Shown one piece after another: positions 28,466 through 37,595 of a stretch of DNA of 54,432 bases. This DNA comes from Tenebrionibacter intestinalis. GTDB taxonomy: Bacteria; Pseudomonadota; Gammaproteobacteria; Enterobacterales; Enterobacteriaceae. The stretch lies in assembly GCF_016632365.1 (NCBI RefSeq), contig NZ_JAEPBH010000023.1:1-54432 (forward strand), read 5' to 3'. The position numbers were made by a program, and so were the translations under genes. Numbering within the stretch: the first letter of the stretch is position 1; the number at the start of each line of letters is the position of its first letter. The notes under the pieces are model-generated. The model saw nothing but the letters and a program-made list of their open reading frames with translations, was not told the DNA's origin and searched no databases.

Positions 28466-29347
28466 TTACTGATTAATTGTCATGCTAACATCGTCAATAT
28501 CAACATATTCATCCGGGTTCTGATGATAATCAGCCTGGAAATGCAGGCATAAATCCTGTCCATCAACGTCCCCGAGGTTAAAATCAGCAGTAAACTCGGT
28601 AAAATCTGTGCGGCTGCCCGCTATGTTGGTGCTCCAGTATGGTTTCGCATCTGGTGTAGAGGCATCCAGAATTGCCACGGTAGCGCCCAACACGCCACGC
28701 AGCTTACCTTTAATCGTACCGCTCTGGTTTGATTTAAATGCGTGGCGCTGAAAAATTGATTCCGTAGGATGTATCCGTGCGAAATGATTCTTTTCAACAA
28801 CATCTTCATCTGAGGTCTGGATAGCCGAGCCTGTTAAAGAATCTGTCCATGAAGCGGCCCCGTTCTCGAAATCGCCATTGTTAATGACCGCGCCAGCTTC
28901 GCTTTCAATTTTGATATTATCAATATCTACCGTTGCGTCAGCATTCTGATCCCATTTTGCCTGAAAATGAAGGCACAGATCCGAGCCAAGATTATCCCCT
29001 AAAGCGAAAGCTAAAGTCTCCACCTTCCACTCGTTGCTATTATCTGGCGTCGCTTCCCCAGACCAGTATACTGTAGGTTCAGCTAAGGAAGCGTCCATAA
29101 CAGACACGATGACTGGCAGCATACCACGAATAGAGAGCGTAATTGTTCCGCTGTCATTTGGATGAAAAAAGGTGCGCTGGAAAATAGATTGTGTGGTTTT
29201 AATCTCTGCATAACTATTTTTTCCTTCGTGCTCCTCTTCGCTCACTTCAATTGGGTTACCCGTGAGTGAATACATCCATTGTGTATTTTTCGTTTCTTCA
29301 AAATCGCCATTCTGGATTAAGTTATTGGTTGCTTTAACTTTTTTCAT
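28466..29347 (-). CDS. Tandem carbohydrate-binding-like domain protein (two repeats)
   Basis: 293 residues, unrecognised by name. It consists of two copies of one domain of about 140 residues. Repeat 1 (about 9-150) opens LIQNGDFE, contains SIFQR and DLCLHFQAKWDQN, and ends VDIDNIKIES. Repeat 2 (about 153-292) opens VINNGDFENG, contains SIFQR and DLCLHFQADYHQN, and ends VDIDDVSMTI. The NGDFE opening and VDIDNI ending are typical of jelly-roll CBM4/9-type (galactose-binding-like) domains. No signal peptide or catalytic module is present. AAAGGA at 7 nt supports the start at 29347. It could be a surface/secreted sugar-binding protein exported without a Sec signal, or a lectin; function is unknown. 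Composition is more AT-rich than the core genes, suggesting acquisition. Confidence 0.75.
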   Translation of the reverse strand: MKKVKATNNLIQNGDFEETKNTQWMYSLTGNPIEVSEEEHEGKNSYAEIKTTQSIFQRTFFHPNDSGTITLSIRGMLPVIVSVMDASLAEPTVYWSGEATPDNSNEWKVETLAFALGDNLGSDLCLHFQAKWDQNADATVDIDNIKIESEAGAVINNGDFENGAASWTDSLTGSAIQTSDEDVVEKNHFARIHPTESIFQRHAFKSNQSGTIKGKLRGVLGATVAILDASTPDAKPYWSTNIAGSRTDFTEFTADFNLGDVDGQDLCLHFQADYHQNPDEYVDIDDVSMTINQ

Positions 29348-29976
29348 TTGTATATCCTTTAAATTTATACGTTTAATTGTTTGTGCTATTTATATAAAGC
29401 AACTCTGAATGAAATGCTGTAACTCTCTGAGCCAGGTAGAGTTACTTATCCCATTAAATATTTGGGGAAACTCTCCTGGGTAAAGAATTACATGGCCATT
29501 AAATTATTGGAAACGAGATTAATTCAATTTAGGTTCGTTTTTTTTCATGTGTGTGCGTTTGCCTGAGGCAGCATTAACTTGCTACGCTTTAATTCGTGAC
29601 AAATATCACCTTTATGTTTCCTTGAATGCCAGTCAATCTCTGAATAACACTATGTGATGGAACATTGCTGTTTTAGAATAAAAAAACTTAAATATTGTGT
29701 GTTACCTCGCAATGTTTCACATCCTGTTTCTTTTAGTATGCTGATTTTCTCTTAGCGCATGAGTGAAAATGTATTCTTCTCATCTCTACGTTAAAAATAT
29801 TTCATCCTCCGCTAGTTATTTTTCGGTATCTTCTTTTTTACTGGTATTGACAGTATGAACCTGGAACTTTTTAGTGGCCTGGCTGCCTGCAATGTAGCTG
29901 TGTAATATTAAAGTCAACACGGAAAAATTGCAGGAGGACTGACCATATTGAAGCCCTTACGGGCCAGGAGAGAATA
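29348..29976. other. AT-rich intergenic region between CBM-like gene and holin
   Basis: 629 bp, AT-rich, with divergent promoters expected. Near the right end AGGAGG (29932-29937) precedes a nine-codon TTG frame (29948, MKPLRARRE) ending just before the holin start. It is a possible leader but unsupported. Nothing else stands out. Confidence 0.4.
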
Positions 29977-30309
29977 ATGGCACTCAGTCCCGATTTATTA
30001 ACAAATATAATCAACCATTCTCCGGAGCCGGTCTTTTGGTTGATGGTTGGCGTTTTTTCCGTGTGGGGGGGCGTGGTTCGTTATCTGATGGATAACCAAA
30101 GACGCAGGAGGAAACGTAAGTGGACTGAAGCTGTATCACAAATCATCATATCCGCCTTTACAGGGTTTCTTGGCGGTTTGTACAGCTTTGAACACGGAAA
30201 CAGTCCGCTGATGGCCCTGATTACCGCAGGGCTCTGTAGCACGCTGGGCAGCACCCTGCTACACTGGTTATGGCGGCGTGTTTTTGCATTGACAGAAAAA
30301 AATCCATAG
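29977..30309 (+). CDS. Phage holin-like membrane protein
   Basis: 110 residues from ATG 29977 with CAGGAGAG upstream. Three hydrophobic segments (about 17-38, 54-70 and 77-98), a positively charged RRRRKRKW loop at 42-49 and a basic C-terminus. The IIISAFTGFLGGL segment and the TAGLCSTLGSTLLHWLWRR segment are characteristic of holins that sit next to lysozyme genes in enterobacterial prophages. No endolysin or other phage gene is nearby, so it is either a prophage relic or a reused holin. It faces the Tle1-like lipase gene convergently. Confidence 0.7.
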   Translation: MALSPDLLTNIINHSPEPVFWLMVGVFSVWGGVVRYLMDNQRRRRKRKWTEAVSQIIISAFTGFLGGLYSFEHGNSPLMALITAGLCSTLGSTLLHWLWRRVFALTEKNP

Positions 30310-30390
30310 TTATTAATGATTCAGACGTGAGGAAATTTCTGGTTTTATTTAACAGGCGGCGCGACTTCACAGGAATTAGCCGGACCTGAA

Positions 30391-30410
30391 AGCACGGATT
30401 TATCCGTGCT
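30391..30410. terminator. Hairpin between the convergent holin and lipase genes
   Basis: AGCACGGA (30391-30398) pairs with TCCGTGCT (30403-30410) around TTTA. It could end transcription from either side; T-runs are short. Confidence 0.5.
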
Positions 30411-30453
30411 GAGAAAATTTATATTTATATAAATGTCGCTCCTGCAAAAGGGT

Positions 30454-31980
30454 TTATATCTGCACTTTTTTTCCGTCCATATCGTAGACGGCCCTTCGCC
30501 AGCGTTCGTCGGGCCGGTTGATAAAATTAATCCATTTTGCCGGCCTGACCGCGCCTCTCAGCCTGCCTTGATCGTCTTTTTCTACACAATTCCAGTTGGC
30601 AGAGCAGTGAATATATTTTTCTGCCAGCCTGTGAATTTCTTCATCTGTAAAACCGTCAACCTGAAGTCCGGTACGGATTGCTCGCCCCATAAGGATCGCT
30701 TTTTCACAAAAACGCTGTAGTTCGGATTGAAAAGCAATTCCCGGAACAGCGCTATCACATGGGTAAAATTCCACTCCTGCATCCTGCGCCGCATCAACCA
30801 TGACTCGAAGCACCACCTTTGACCAGTCATTGTACGTTGGCCGTTCGATAACGGCAGCGGCGCCGCTTCGCTTTTGCCGGGCGCCATACCGATCGGCGGG
30901 CATGCGCGCGTCATGCCAGCTCTCAACGGTTACCCCGGCCGTCTGCAACAGGGGCGCGATGGCCGGATAGGCCGCCATTGCGCTGAGCTGTTCGCACGTC
31001 TTTTGATATATTCGTGTTCCGCTATCAGGTGTGGAAAGCGGTACTGTTTCATACTCCGGTCTTGTGACGAAATATCGCTCGTATTCACAGGTGTTATATC
31101 CTCCGCCAATATCAGAATGTACACCCGGCAGCGCCAGCTCCGGCCATGCAGGTTTGACACTATTCAGGGCAAAATTAAACCGACATTCGTGTTGCGCAGT
31201 GATATGAAATACTTTTTGCGCAACCCCTGGACGAAGTTTCAGATTGACCTCGCCAGTATCGGCGTTATGCGGATTGAGACCGTTTATGGGAGTGCAAATG
31301 GCCGCAACGGTATCGAATAAGCCGAGAAAACGTGTTTTTACCTCTAAAGCCCCCTGTGAAACCCTCTTTGTCAGCACAGGCTGAAGTGCTGCGATGATGG
31401 CCGGATCCTGGCTAAACACACGGTTGGCGAAGTGGCGCGCTGCGGCTGCTCCCCGGCTGAAACCGAAAATGTCAAACTGTATATTTTGGATGATGCAGTG
31501 GTGGGTTACGTCAAGCCTGCCCAAATAATCCCGGATGCAGCCCGCCAGGGCCGCAACTGCTTTATCTGTTTTTTTCACCACTCCCGTGTCGCCTCTACCG
31601 GTGACGATGCCATAGATGTTGTCGTGCGCCCCATCTTCGGTACCCACGCCCTCAATATATAGCGCATACTGGCCAGACCCGGAGTCAGGGGCAATATCCT
31701 GGCGATAAAGCGTGTAGAGCTTGTAAATATTGGTTTGAGCATTGAGGCTACTTACTGCCGCTCTGCCGATAAAACCGTGAGCCGGTAAGAGATGCTGATC
31801 TGAGGATAATTCTCTCATTCTATTACGCGTATCAGTATAGTTAACCTGATGATAGCCGCCGTCAGATGAATTTTGGCCTGTGCCATCAAAAAAGATACCG
31901 ATAGTCAGGATAATAGCTTGTTTAGGCTGCGTCATATTCTCTGTGCCAGCCGCTGTGGCATTAATTGATTCGCTTTTCAT
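30454..31980 (-). CDS. DUF2235 lipase, T6SS Tle1-type effector-like
   Basis: 508 residues. The DUF2235 (alpha/beta hydrolase) signature is clear: FFDGTGQN (30-37), nucleophile elbow GFSRGAAA with Ser175 (173-180), LFDTVA with Asp223 (221-226), and PGVHSDIGGGY with His288 (285-295). Tle1 effectors of type VI secretion carry this fold and act as phospholipases in the periplasm of rival bacteria. No signal peptide is present, consistent with injection rather than Sec export. There is no VgrG, PAAR, Hcp or recognisable Tli immunity lipoprotein in the window, so it is an orphan. The start at 31980 has GAGG at 6 nt. DUF2235 proteins of other function exist, so T6SS delivery is an inference. Confidence 0.8.
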   Translation of the reverse strand: MKSESINATAAGTENMTQPKQAIILTIGIFFDGTGQNSSDGGYHQVNYTDTRNRMRELSSDQHLLPAHGFIGRAAVSSLNAQTNIYKLYTLYRQDIAPDSGSGQYALYIEGVGTEDGAHDNIYGIVTGRGDTGVVKKTDKAVAALAGCIRDYLGRLDVTHHCIIQNIQFDIFGFSRGAAAARHFANRVFSQDPAIIAALQPVLTKRVSQGALEVKTRFLGLFDTVAAICTPINGLNPHNADTGEVNLKLRPGVAQKVFHITAQHECRFNFALNSVKPAWPELALPGVHSDIGGGYNTCEYERYFVTRPEYETVPLSTPDSGTRIYQKTCEQLSAMAAYPAIAPLLQTAGVTVESWHDARMPADRYGARQKRSGAAAVIERPTYNDWSKVVLRVMVDAAQDAGVEFYPCDSAVPGIAFQSELQRFCEKAILMGRAIRTGLQVDGFTDEEIHRLAEKYIHCSANWNCVEKDDQGRLRGAVRPAKWINFINRPDERWRRAVYDMDGKKVQI

Positions 31981-32166
31981 GGGCTACCTCGCCAGTCATA
32001 GCTGTCCGATTCTTTATAAGGAAATGCAATGGATATGCTTTAAGCCACATGTATAATTTGACTATGATTTACCTGGTGTCGTCTATTATCCCCACATAAT
32101 GAGGAAAAATGTTTCAACAGATGTAAACCAGTGAGAATCTGGCTTATGTAAAACGCATAGAACGGG

Positions 32167-33039
32167 TTAGTTATTATGTATGCACGAAACAATATCTATT
32201 AACTCATCATATCGCTCCTTTTTAAAATATATTCCTCTGTTTAATATGAATTGAAATTCTTTTGGCATATCTAAGGAAATTAAATCCTTCTCATTAAAGG
32301 CAGGGTGATTGACTGCGTTTTCAGTAATTAAGGCAATGCCCATATCCAGCGTCAACGCCCCGATCACATCATACACATCAGGAAGAGCAATGAATTGGCC
32401 TTTAATGCAATGTTCGCGCAGGTTATTTTTGATTTTTTGAAAAACGTTATGTTGTAATACGGCATCACGCAGGAAGATATTTTCCATTTTAAGCATCTGA
32501 AATGGATCTTTATATTTGCTGATAACCTTCTCACTGGCAACAATTACAATTTTTTCAGGCGGCAACGCCATTTTATAAACAGAGGTGGGGATTTTTTCAT
32601 TTAACCCATATGTGACATCCAGTATTACATCACAATATTCATCTAAAGTATTTTCCAGCGGTAAACTTGCTTTAGATGATTTAATTTCAATCCTGTTGCC
32701 AAATTTTTCAATTAGAATTGCTAATTTTTTCGGCAGCGTAGGATTTAAAAAAGCATCGACACAAATAACCGTCCTGGGTGTATCTCCTTTAGTACGGTTG
32801 AATATATTAATGCTTTTGTCATATAAAGGGGCAATATCGTTATACAAAGCTTTCCCATAACTGGTAAGAAAAGTGCCTGTCTTTTTCCTCAGTATCAGTT
32901 TTTTTCCTAAACGCTGCTCCAGTTCATGAATTCCATGACTGAGTGCGGAAGGTGTTATAGCAATATCGTTAGCGGCAAGGCTAAAGCTTCCTGCTCGCGC
33001 TACTGCAATAAATTATTGGATTTGCCTGGAGAAAAACAT
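32167..33039 (-). pseudogene. LysR-family regulator interrupted by a nonsense codon
   Basis: One frame runs from ATG 33037-33039 (AGAGG before it) to 32167, 290 codons, the size of a LysR regulator. It begins MFFSRQIQ, then TAA at 33013-33015 (codon 9), then FIAVARAGSFSLAANDIAI and TPSALSHGIHELEQRLGKK, a typical LysR winged helix-turn-helix. The usual residue before FIAVAR is often Q or Y, so a CAA-to-TAA change explains the stop. The rest encodes the normal effector-binding domain without further damage, suggesting a recent event or a sequencing error. No in-frame restart ATG precedes the HTH. AT-rich relative to the core genome. Confidence 0.75.
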
Positions 33040-33934
33040 AATTGCCTCTGTTTATAATTAGTCAGTTAATTCTTAATCGCAAAGCGAGTGTAAATGTTTG
33101 ATATAGATCGTGTTTTTATGAATTTCACCGAGTGGCATTCCTACGAATATCAGAATTTATTGGCAATTTTAGATAAAGTATTGTGACCCAGATCGCTTAA
33201 TTTGAATTATGTAAACTCATTAATTTCTTTAGGCGTCCTGGCGACAGGGCTTTCATTGCATGAATTAATTTTTAAACAATCTGAATTTTTTTCATTCCAT
33301 TTCAGTACAGGTTTAATGACATAAAGCATATTTTCTAATCAGGGCTAAAGAAATTATGCTTCGCTATGCAGAACAGAGCAGGAGGAAAACTCGCTACCAC
33401 GCGGATGGTGTTTTAAGAATAGTCTGATTATGGTTTTTACCCGGCAAGGACGAAGGGCCATCAGATTATTTAGATACTCATTTAACCATTTCTAAACTGG
33501 GGCTGTTCTACTGTAAAAACTTACTGATCTACAGAAGTGGTTAAGCTCACCCGTTACAGCTCAGTCACGGGGCTGGTGCGGGCAGTGCTGAATCCAGGAC
33601 GGTTTCTTTCATTGAACCGCCGCTAATAAACGTCCCTGTGCAGGCGGTTTTATCGTTAAGACAGAAAAGATATCCGATCGCTTAAGTTACCCCTCTTTCC
33701 AGGCGCTGAACCCTTTTCCCTGAAGGCAACTTCGCACTGCGGCAAGTTTATTTTGTTAGCCATACCAGCATTTTCTCCCGGCATTTACTTGCTATTGACG
33801 CCCATGCATCTAATTACTATTAATAAAACAAGGCGTTAACTTAGTTATGATGTGCAAAAAGCGGCTAAGCTTAAAACGGTATAAATACAACTTTGCCATA
33901 ACATGCCGCTAATCGTATTACGGGCGACAACCGG
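33040..33934. other. Non-coding accessory region right of the LysR pseudogene
   Basis: About 900 bp with no confident gene. A 30-codon frame at 33094-33186 (starts MFDIDRVFMNFTEW) diverges from the LysR gene and could be the remnant of its target. The segment 33550-33640 contains a 28-codon open stretch reading KLTRYSSVTGLVRAVLNPGR, also without start or family. The region looks like decayed acquired DNA. Confidence 0.4.
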
Positions 33935-34115
33935 AGGCCGCTCGCGCGGCCTTCAGATTGTTGGCAAAGAAGGAAAAAACGGTTTTTTTCCTTCTTTGTG
34001 GTAAGCAGGCGAAAATCAATGCGTTGATTTTCCTTATTTTTTTATTGAATTTCATCCATCCTGTCTGCGTCAGGATGGGGTTTGTCAGCCGTCTCAAAGG
34101 CCGCTCTCGCGGCCT
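33935..34115 (+). repeat. Hairpin-bracketed miniature element, copy 2
   Basis: Core 33953-34097 starts TCAGATTGTTGGCAAAG and ends TTTGTCAGCCGTCTCAA. Flanking hairpins are AGGCCGCTCGCGCGGCCT (33935-33952) and AGGCCGCTCTCGCGGCCT (34098-34115), differing at one base. Internal stem-loops: AAAGAAGGAAAAAA pairing with TTTTTTTCCTTCTTT, GAAAATCAA/TTGATTTTC, and CCATCCTGNC-type arms. Spacing between the two hairpins is 163 bp. Confidence 0.85.
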
Positions 34116-34408
34116 TGTTTAGCGCCCGTTGATTGAGCGCGATCGCGTACCACATACGCTGGCGGGCGCATGCCGCGCGTTTTTGTAGCCAGTGGCAGTC
34201 CGAAACGGCAATCCGGACATTGTGAACTTATTTTCATAATGTCGTCACGCGAGGTTCTGGTTTTCACATTGTTGCGGGCTGAGGCCGTTGCAGGAGATAT
34301 GAAGCGCGGAAATTAGCCGTCGCAAGGAAGGCAGGCCGGATGCCTTTATGAAAACGAACCTGAAGGATAGCGCGCGCCCGGAGCCGGGCGCGTATCGTGC
34401 AGTAGGTT
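34116..34408. other. Intergenic region before ytjB
   Basis: A minus-strand frame from ATG 34235-34237 (MKISSQCPDCRFGLPLATKT, 47 codons) runs into the repeat hairpin of copy 2 before its stop at 34094. It has a CxxC pair and weakly recalls phage Ogr-type zinc fingers but lacks a ribosome-binding site. It is treated as unproven. Otherwise it holds the end of ytjB transcription. Confidence 0.35.
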
Positions 34409-35059
34409 TTAGCGCGAAGGGCCGCCGGGCATGTCATCATCTTCAGGAACCGGGCGGCTGGCGGTTAGCAGGTAAGGAGACTGCTGCCAGCGGGTGCGTT
34501 TTCCCTGCAACAGCGTGCGGGTCAGCACTATACCGATCGCCAGAGCCAGTAGCAGCATCAGGCGCAGAATATTGGTCGTGTTATCCACCTGTTTTGCTTC
34601 CGTCGCCAGGGTATGCGTATCCAGCGTCATGCGCAGCTGGCCAAGCCGCCCATTTTTACCCTTAATATCCTCTACAATTTGCTGATTGAAATAGCCGCCA
34701 GCTTTTTTGCCGTCGAGCGCCAGCCGGTCACGCACGTCAACGCTTTCACCCGCGCGCACGACGAGCGCTCCGCCTTCGTCATAAACGCTGGCGTCCAGCA
34801 CGCGGCTGCCTTCGGTCAACTGGCGAAGCACGGCCATTATCTGTTTTTCGTCCGGCGTCTGGCTTTTCATCATTGGCGCAAGGGTATAGCTCACCTGGCG
34901 CGCCAGCGTGCGGGCAATCTCTTCCATTTGGACATTGCGCGAGTTCTGATGATTCTGGCTGAACCATGAGGCGCCCTGCATCAGCGCGACCAGCAGCGCC
35001 AGGCAGAGAAGTACGATCGCCGCGCGGTGCAGCCGGAATTTAAATTTTCCCTTAACCAT
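34409..35059 (-). CDS. ytjB: YtjB family membrane protein (Smp)
   Basis: 216 residues (E. coli Smp 214). An N-terminal membrane anchor (about 13-32), a periplasmic segment with the RQVSYTLAPMM region, and a second helix near 167-185 (LMLLLALAIGIVLTRTLL). It is divergent from serB, as in E. coli, where it is linked to serB only by position. Function is unknown. Confidence 0.9.
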   Translation of the reverse strand: MVKGKFKFRLHRAAIVLLCLALLVALMQGASWFSQNHQNSRNVQMEEIARTLARQVSYTLAPMMKSQTPDEKQIMAVLRQLTEGSRVLDASVYDEGGALVVRAGESVDVRDRLALDGKKAGGYFNQQIVEDIKGKNGRLGQLRMTLDTHTLATEAKQVDNTTNILRLMLLLALAIGIVLTRTLLQGKRTRWQQSPYLLTASRPVPEDDDMPGGPSR

Positions 35060-35163
35060 ATTTCACCCGTTAAAATTTGCAGTCTGCATGTTGCCAGATG
35101 TGCTCTCAACAGGGTAGCCTCATGCGTTGTTTTGTTGCGGCCTAACTTGATACAGGAGCTGAA

Positions 35164-36135
35164 ATGCCCAATAGTTTGACCTGGCGCGATCTGCCTAATG
35201 AGGTCCCTCTCTGGCCCGGGTTACCCCTTTCTTTAAGCGGCGATGAGGTGATGCCTCTGGATTATCGTGCAGGGCGCACAGGATGGCTTCTGTACGGGCG
35301 CAGCCTGGATAAAGAACGCCTTACGCGCTACCAGCGCAAGCTGGGCGCGGCGATGGTGATTGTTAGCGCCTGGTGCGTGGAAGACTATCAGGTGATTCGC
35401 CTGGCGGGGTCTTTGACGCCTCGCGCCGCAAGGCTTGCGCACGAGGCGGGGCTGGACGTCGCGCCAATGGGTAAGCTTCCTCATCTGCGTACGCCGGGTT
35501 TGCTGGTAATGGATATGGATTCCACGGCCATTGAAATTGAATGTATTGATGAAATTGCAAAGCTGGCGGGTACCGGTGAGAGCGTTGCTGAAGTGACCGA
35601 GCGCGCGATGCGCGGCGAACTGGATTTTACCGCCAGCCTGCGTCAGCGCGTGGCGACGCTAAAAGGCGCCGACGCGGCGATATTGCGTCAGGTGCGCGAT
35701 GCGCTGCCGCTGATGCCGGGCCTTGTGTCGCTGGTAGTAAAACTCCAGGCGCTGGGGTGGAAGGTGGCGATTGCCTCTGGCGGCTTTACGTACTTTGCCG
35801 ATTATCTGCGTGAAAAGCTCAACCTGAACGAGGCGGTGGCCAATGTGCTGGAAATTCGCGACGGCAGGCTGACCGGCGAAGTTTGCGGCGCTGTTGTCGA
35901 TGCCAGGCATAAAGCCCAAACCCTTACCGAACTGATGGAAAAATATCATATAGCGCCCGCCCAGACGGTGGCGATTGGCGATGGCGCCAACGATTTACCC
36001 ATGCTCAGGCGCGCAGCGCTCGGTGTGGCTTATCATGCCAAACCTAAGGTGAATCAGCAGGCGGAAGTGACTATCCGCAACGCCGATCTGATGGGGGTAT
36101 TCTGTATTCTCTCCGGCAGCCTTAACCAGGAATAA
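35164..36135 (+). CDS. serB: Phosphoserine phosphatase
   Basis: 323 residues (E. coli 322). The HAD nucleophile motif is MDMDSTAIEIE, with Asp117 and Asp119. Motif II is ASGG, and the C-terminal aspartates are in IGDGANDLPML. It makes L-serine from phosphoserine, the last step of serine synthesis, in the cytoplasm. GGAGCTGAA stands before the ATG. radA starts 4 bp after the stop, so they form a serB-radA unit. Confidence 0.97.
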   Translation: MPNSLTWRDLPNEVPLWPGLPLSLSGDEVMPLDYRAGRTGWLLYGRSLDKERLTRYQRKLGAAMVIVSAWCVEDYQVIRLAGSLTPRAARLAHEAGLDVAPMGKLPHLRTPGLLVMDMDSTAIEIECIDEIAKLAGTGESVAEVTERAMRGELDFTASLRQRVATLKGADAAILRQVRDALPLMPGLVSLVVKLQALGWKVAIASGGFTYFADYLREKLNLNEAVANVLEIRDGRLTGEVCGAVVDARHKAQTLTELMEKYHIAPAQTVAIGDGANDLPMLRRAALGVAYHAKPKVNQQAEVTIRNADLMGVFCILSGSLNQE

Positions 36136-36139
36136 TGAC

Positions 36140-37522
36140 ATGGCGAAAGCGGTAAAACGCGCGTTTGTTTGTAATGAATGCGGCGCGGACTATCCGCGCT
36201 GGCAGGGGCAGTGCAGCGCCTGCCATGCCTGGAATACCATTACTGAAGTGCGGCTTGCGGCCTCGCCGCAGGCGGCGCGCAACGAGCGTCTGTCCGGCTA
36301 TGCCGGTAGCGCAGGCGTCAGCAAAGTGCAGAAGCTTTCTGATATCAGCCTGGAGGCGCTGCCGCGCTTTTCCACCGGCTTTAAAGAGTTCGATCGCGTA
36401 CTGGGCGGCGGCGTTGTGCCCGGTAGCGCTATTCTTATCGGCGGCAATCCCGGCGCGGGCAAATCCACGCTGCTGTTGCAGACGCTGTGTAAGCTTGCGG
36501 TGGAAATGAAAACCCTTTACGTCACCGGCGAGGAATCATTACAGCAGGTTGCGATGCGCGCCCACCGCCTGGGGCTGCCGACGGATAACCTTAATATGCT
36601 TTCGGAAACCAGCATTGAACAGGTCTGCCTGATTGCCGAAGCGGAGCAGCCGAAGCTTATGGTTATCGACTCTATTCAGGTTATGCATATGGCGGACGTG
36701 CAGTCATCGCCCGGCAGCGTGGCGCAGGTGCGCGAAACCGCGGCCTATCTGACGCGCTTTGCCAAAACACGCGGCGTGGCTATCGTCATGGTCGGCCATG
36801 TAACTAAAGATGGTTCGCTGGCAGGGCCGAAGGTGCTGGAGCACTGTATAGACTGCTCGGTTTTGCTTGATGGCGATGCCGATTCCCGCTTTCGCACGTT
36901 GCGCAGCCATAAAAACCGTTTTGGCGCGGTAAATGAGCTGGGCGTATTTGCTATGACGGAGCAGGGAATGCGTGAGGTGAGCAATCCGTCGGCAATTTTT
37001 CTAAGCCGTGGCGATGAACTGACAGCAGGCAGTTCCGTAATGGTGGTATGGGAAGGTACGCGCCCGCTGTTGGTGGAAATTCAGGCGCTGGTGGATCAGT
37101 CTATGATGGCGAATCCGCGCCGTGTGGCAGTCGGCCTGGAGCAGAATCGCCTGGCGATTCTTCTGGCCGTGTTGCATCGGCATGGCGGGCTGCAAATGGC
37201 CGATCAGGACGTGTTTGTAAACGTAGTCGGCGGCGTGAAAGTGATGGAAACCAGCGCCGACCTGGCGCTGCTGCTGGCTATGGTGTCGAGCCTGCGCAAC
37301 CGCCCGCTGCCGCACGATCTGGTGGTGTTTGGCGAAGTGGGGCTTGCAGGCGAGATCCGGCCTGTGCCGAGCGGGCAGGAGCGGATTACCGAAGCTGCCA
37401 AGCACGGTTTTCGCCGCGCTATTGTGCCGCACGCCAATGTGCCGAAAAAGCCTCCGGAAGGGATGACGGTGTTTGGCGTGAAGAAGCTGGCGGATGCGCT
37501 GGCGATTTTTGACGACTTATAA
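36140..37522 (+). CDS. radA: DNA repair protein RadA
   Basis: 460 residues, the E. coli length. N-terminal zinc finger Cys11, Cys14, Cys25, Cys28; Walker A GGNPGAGKST (101-110); the RadA-specific KNRFG motif (258-262); and a C-terminal Lon-protease-like domain (AGEIRPVPSGQERI). It is a hexameric helicase-like motor for branch migration in recombination. It is co-transcribed with serB; nadR follows after 73 bp. Confidence 0.97.
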   Translation: MAKAVKRAFVCNECGADYPRWQGQCSACHAWNTITEVRLAASPQAARNERLSGYAGSAGVSKVQKLSDISLEALPRFSTGFKEFDRVLGGGVVPGSAILIGGNPGAGKSTLLLQTLCKLAVEMKTLYVTGEESLQQVAMRAHRLGLPTDNLNMLSETSIEQVCLIAEAEQPKLMVIDSIQVMHMADVQSSPGSVAQVRETAAYLTRFAKTRGVAIVMVGHVTKDGSLAGPKVLEHCIDCSVLLDGDADSRFRTLRSHKNRFGAVNELGVFAMTEQGMREVSNPSAIFLSRGDELTAGSSVMVVWEGTRPLLVEIQALVDQSMMANPRRVAVGLEQNRLAILLAVLHRHGGLQMADQDVFVNVVGGVKVMETSADLALLLAMVSSLRNRPLPHDLVVFGEVGLAGEIRPVPSGQERITEAAKHGFRRAIVPHANVPKKPPEGMTVFGVKKLADALAIFDDL

Positions 37523-37595
37523 TGGTATTTCCACTTATTTCTATTCGTTGTTCGGGTCGCGTCTGACTCAAAGGAATTATTGCAGGAGGCTGTAA

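Noticed and set aside
29948-29976. Nine-codon TTG leader before the holin gene
   Set aside because: Too short to judge; spacing to the upstream AGGAGG is only suggestive.
33094-33186. 30-codon frame divergent from the LysR pseudogene
   Set aside because: Too short and unrecognised; mentioned only as a possible remnant of a regulated gene.
34094-34237. 47-codon minus-strand frame with a CxxC pair, recalling Ogr-type zinc fingers
   Set aside because: No ribosome-binding site, second cysteine pair missing, and its end lies in the repeat hairpin; could be a remnant at most.
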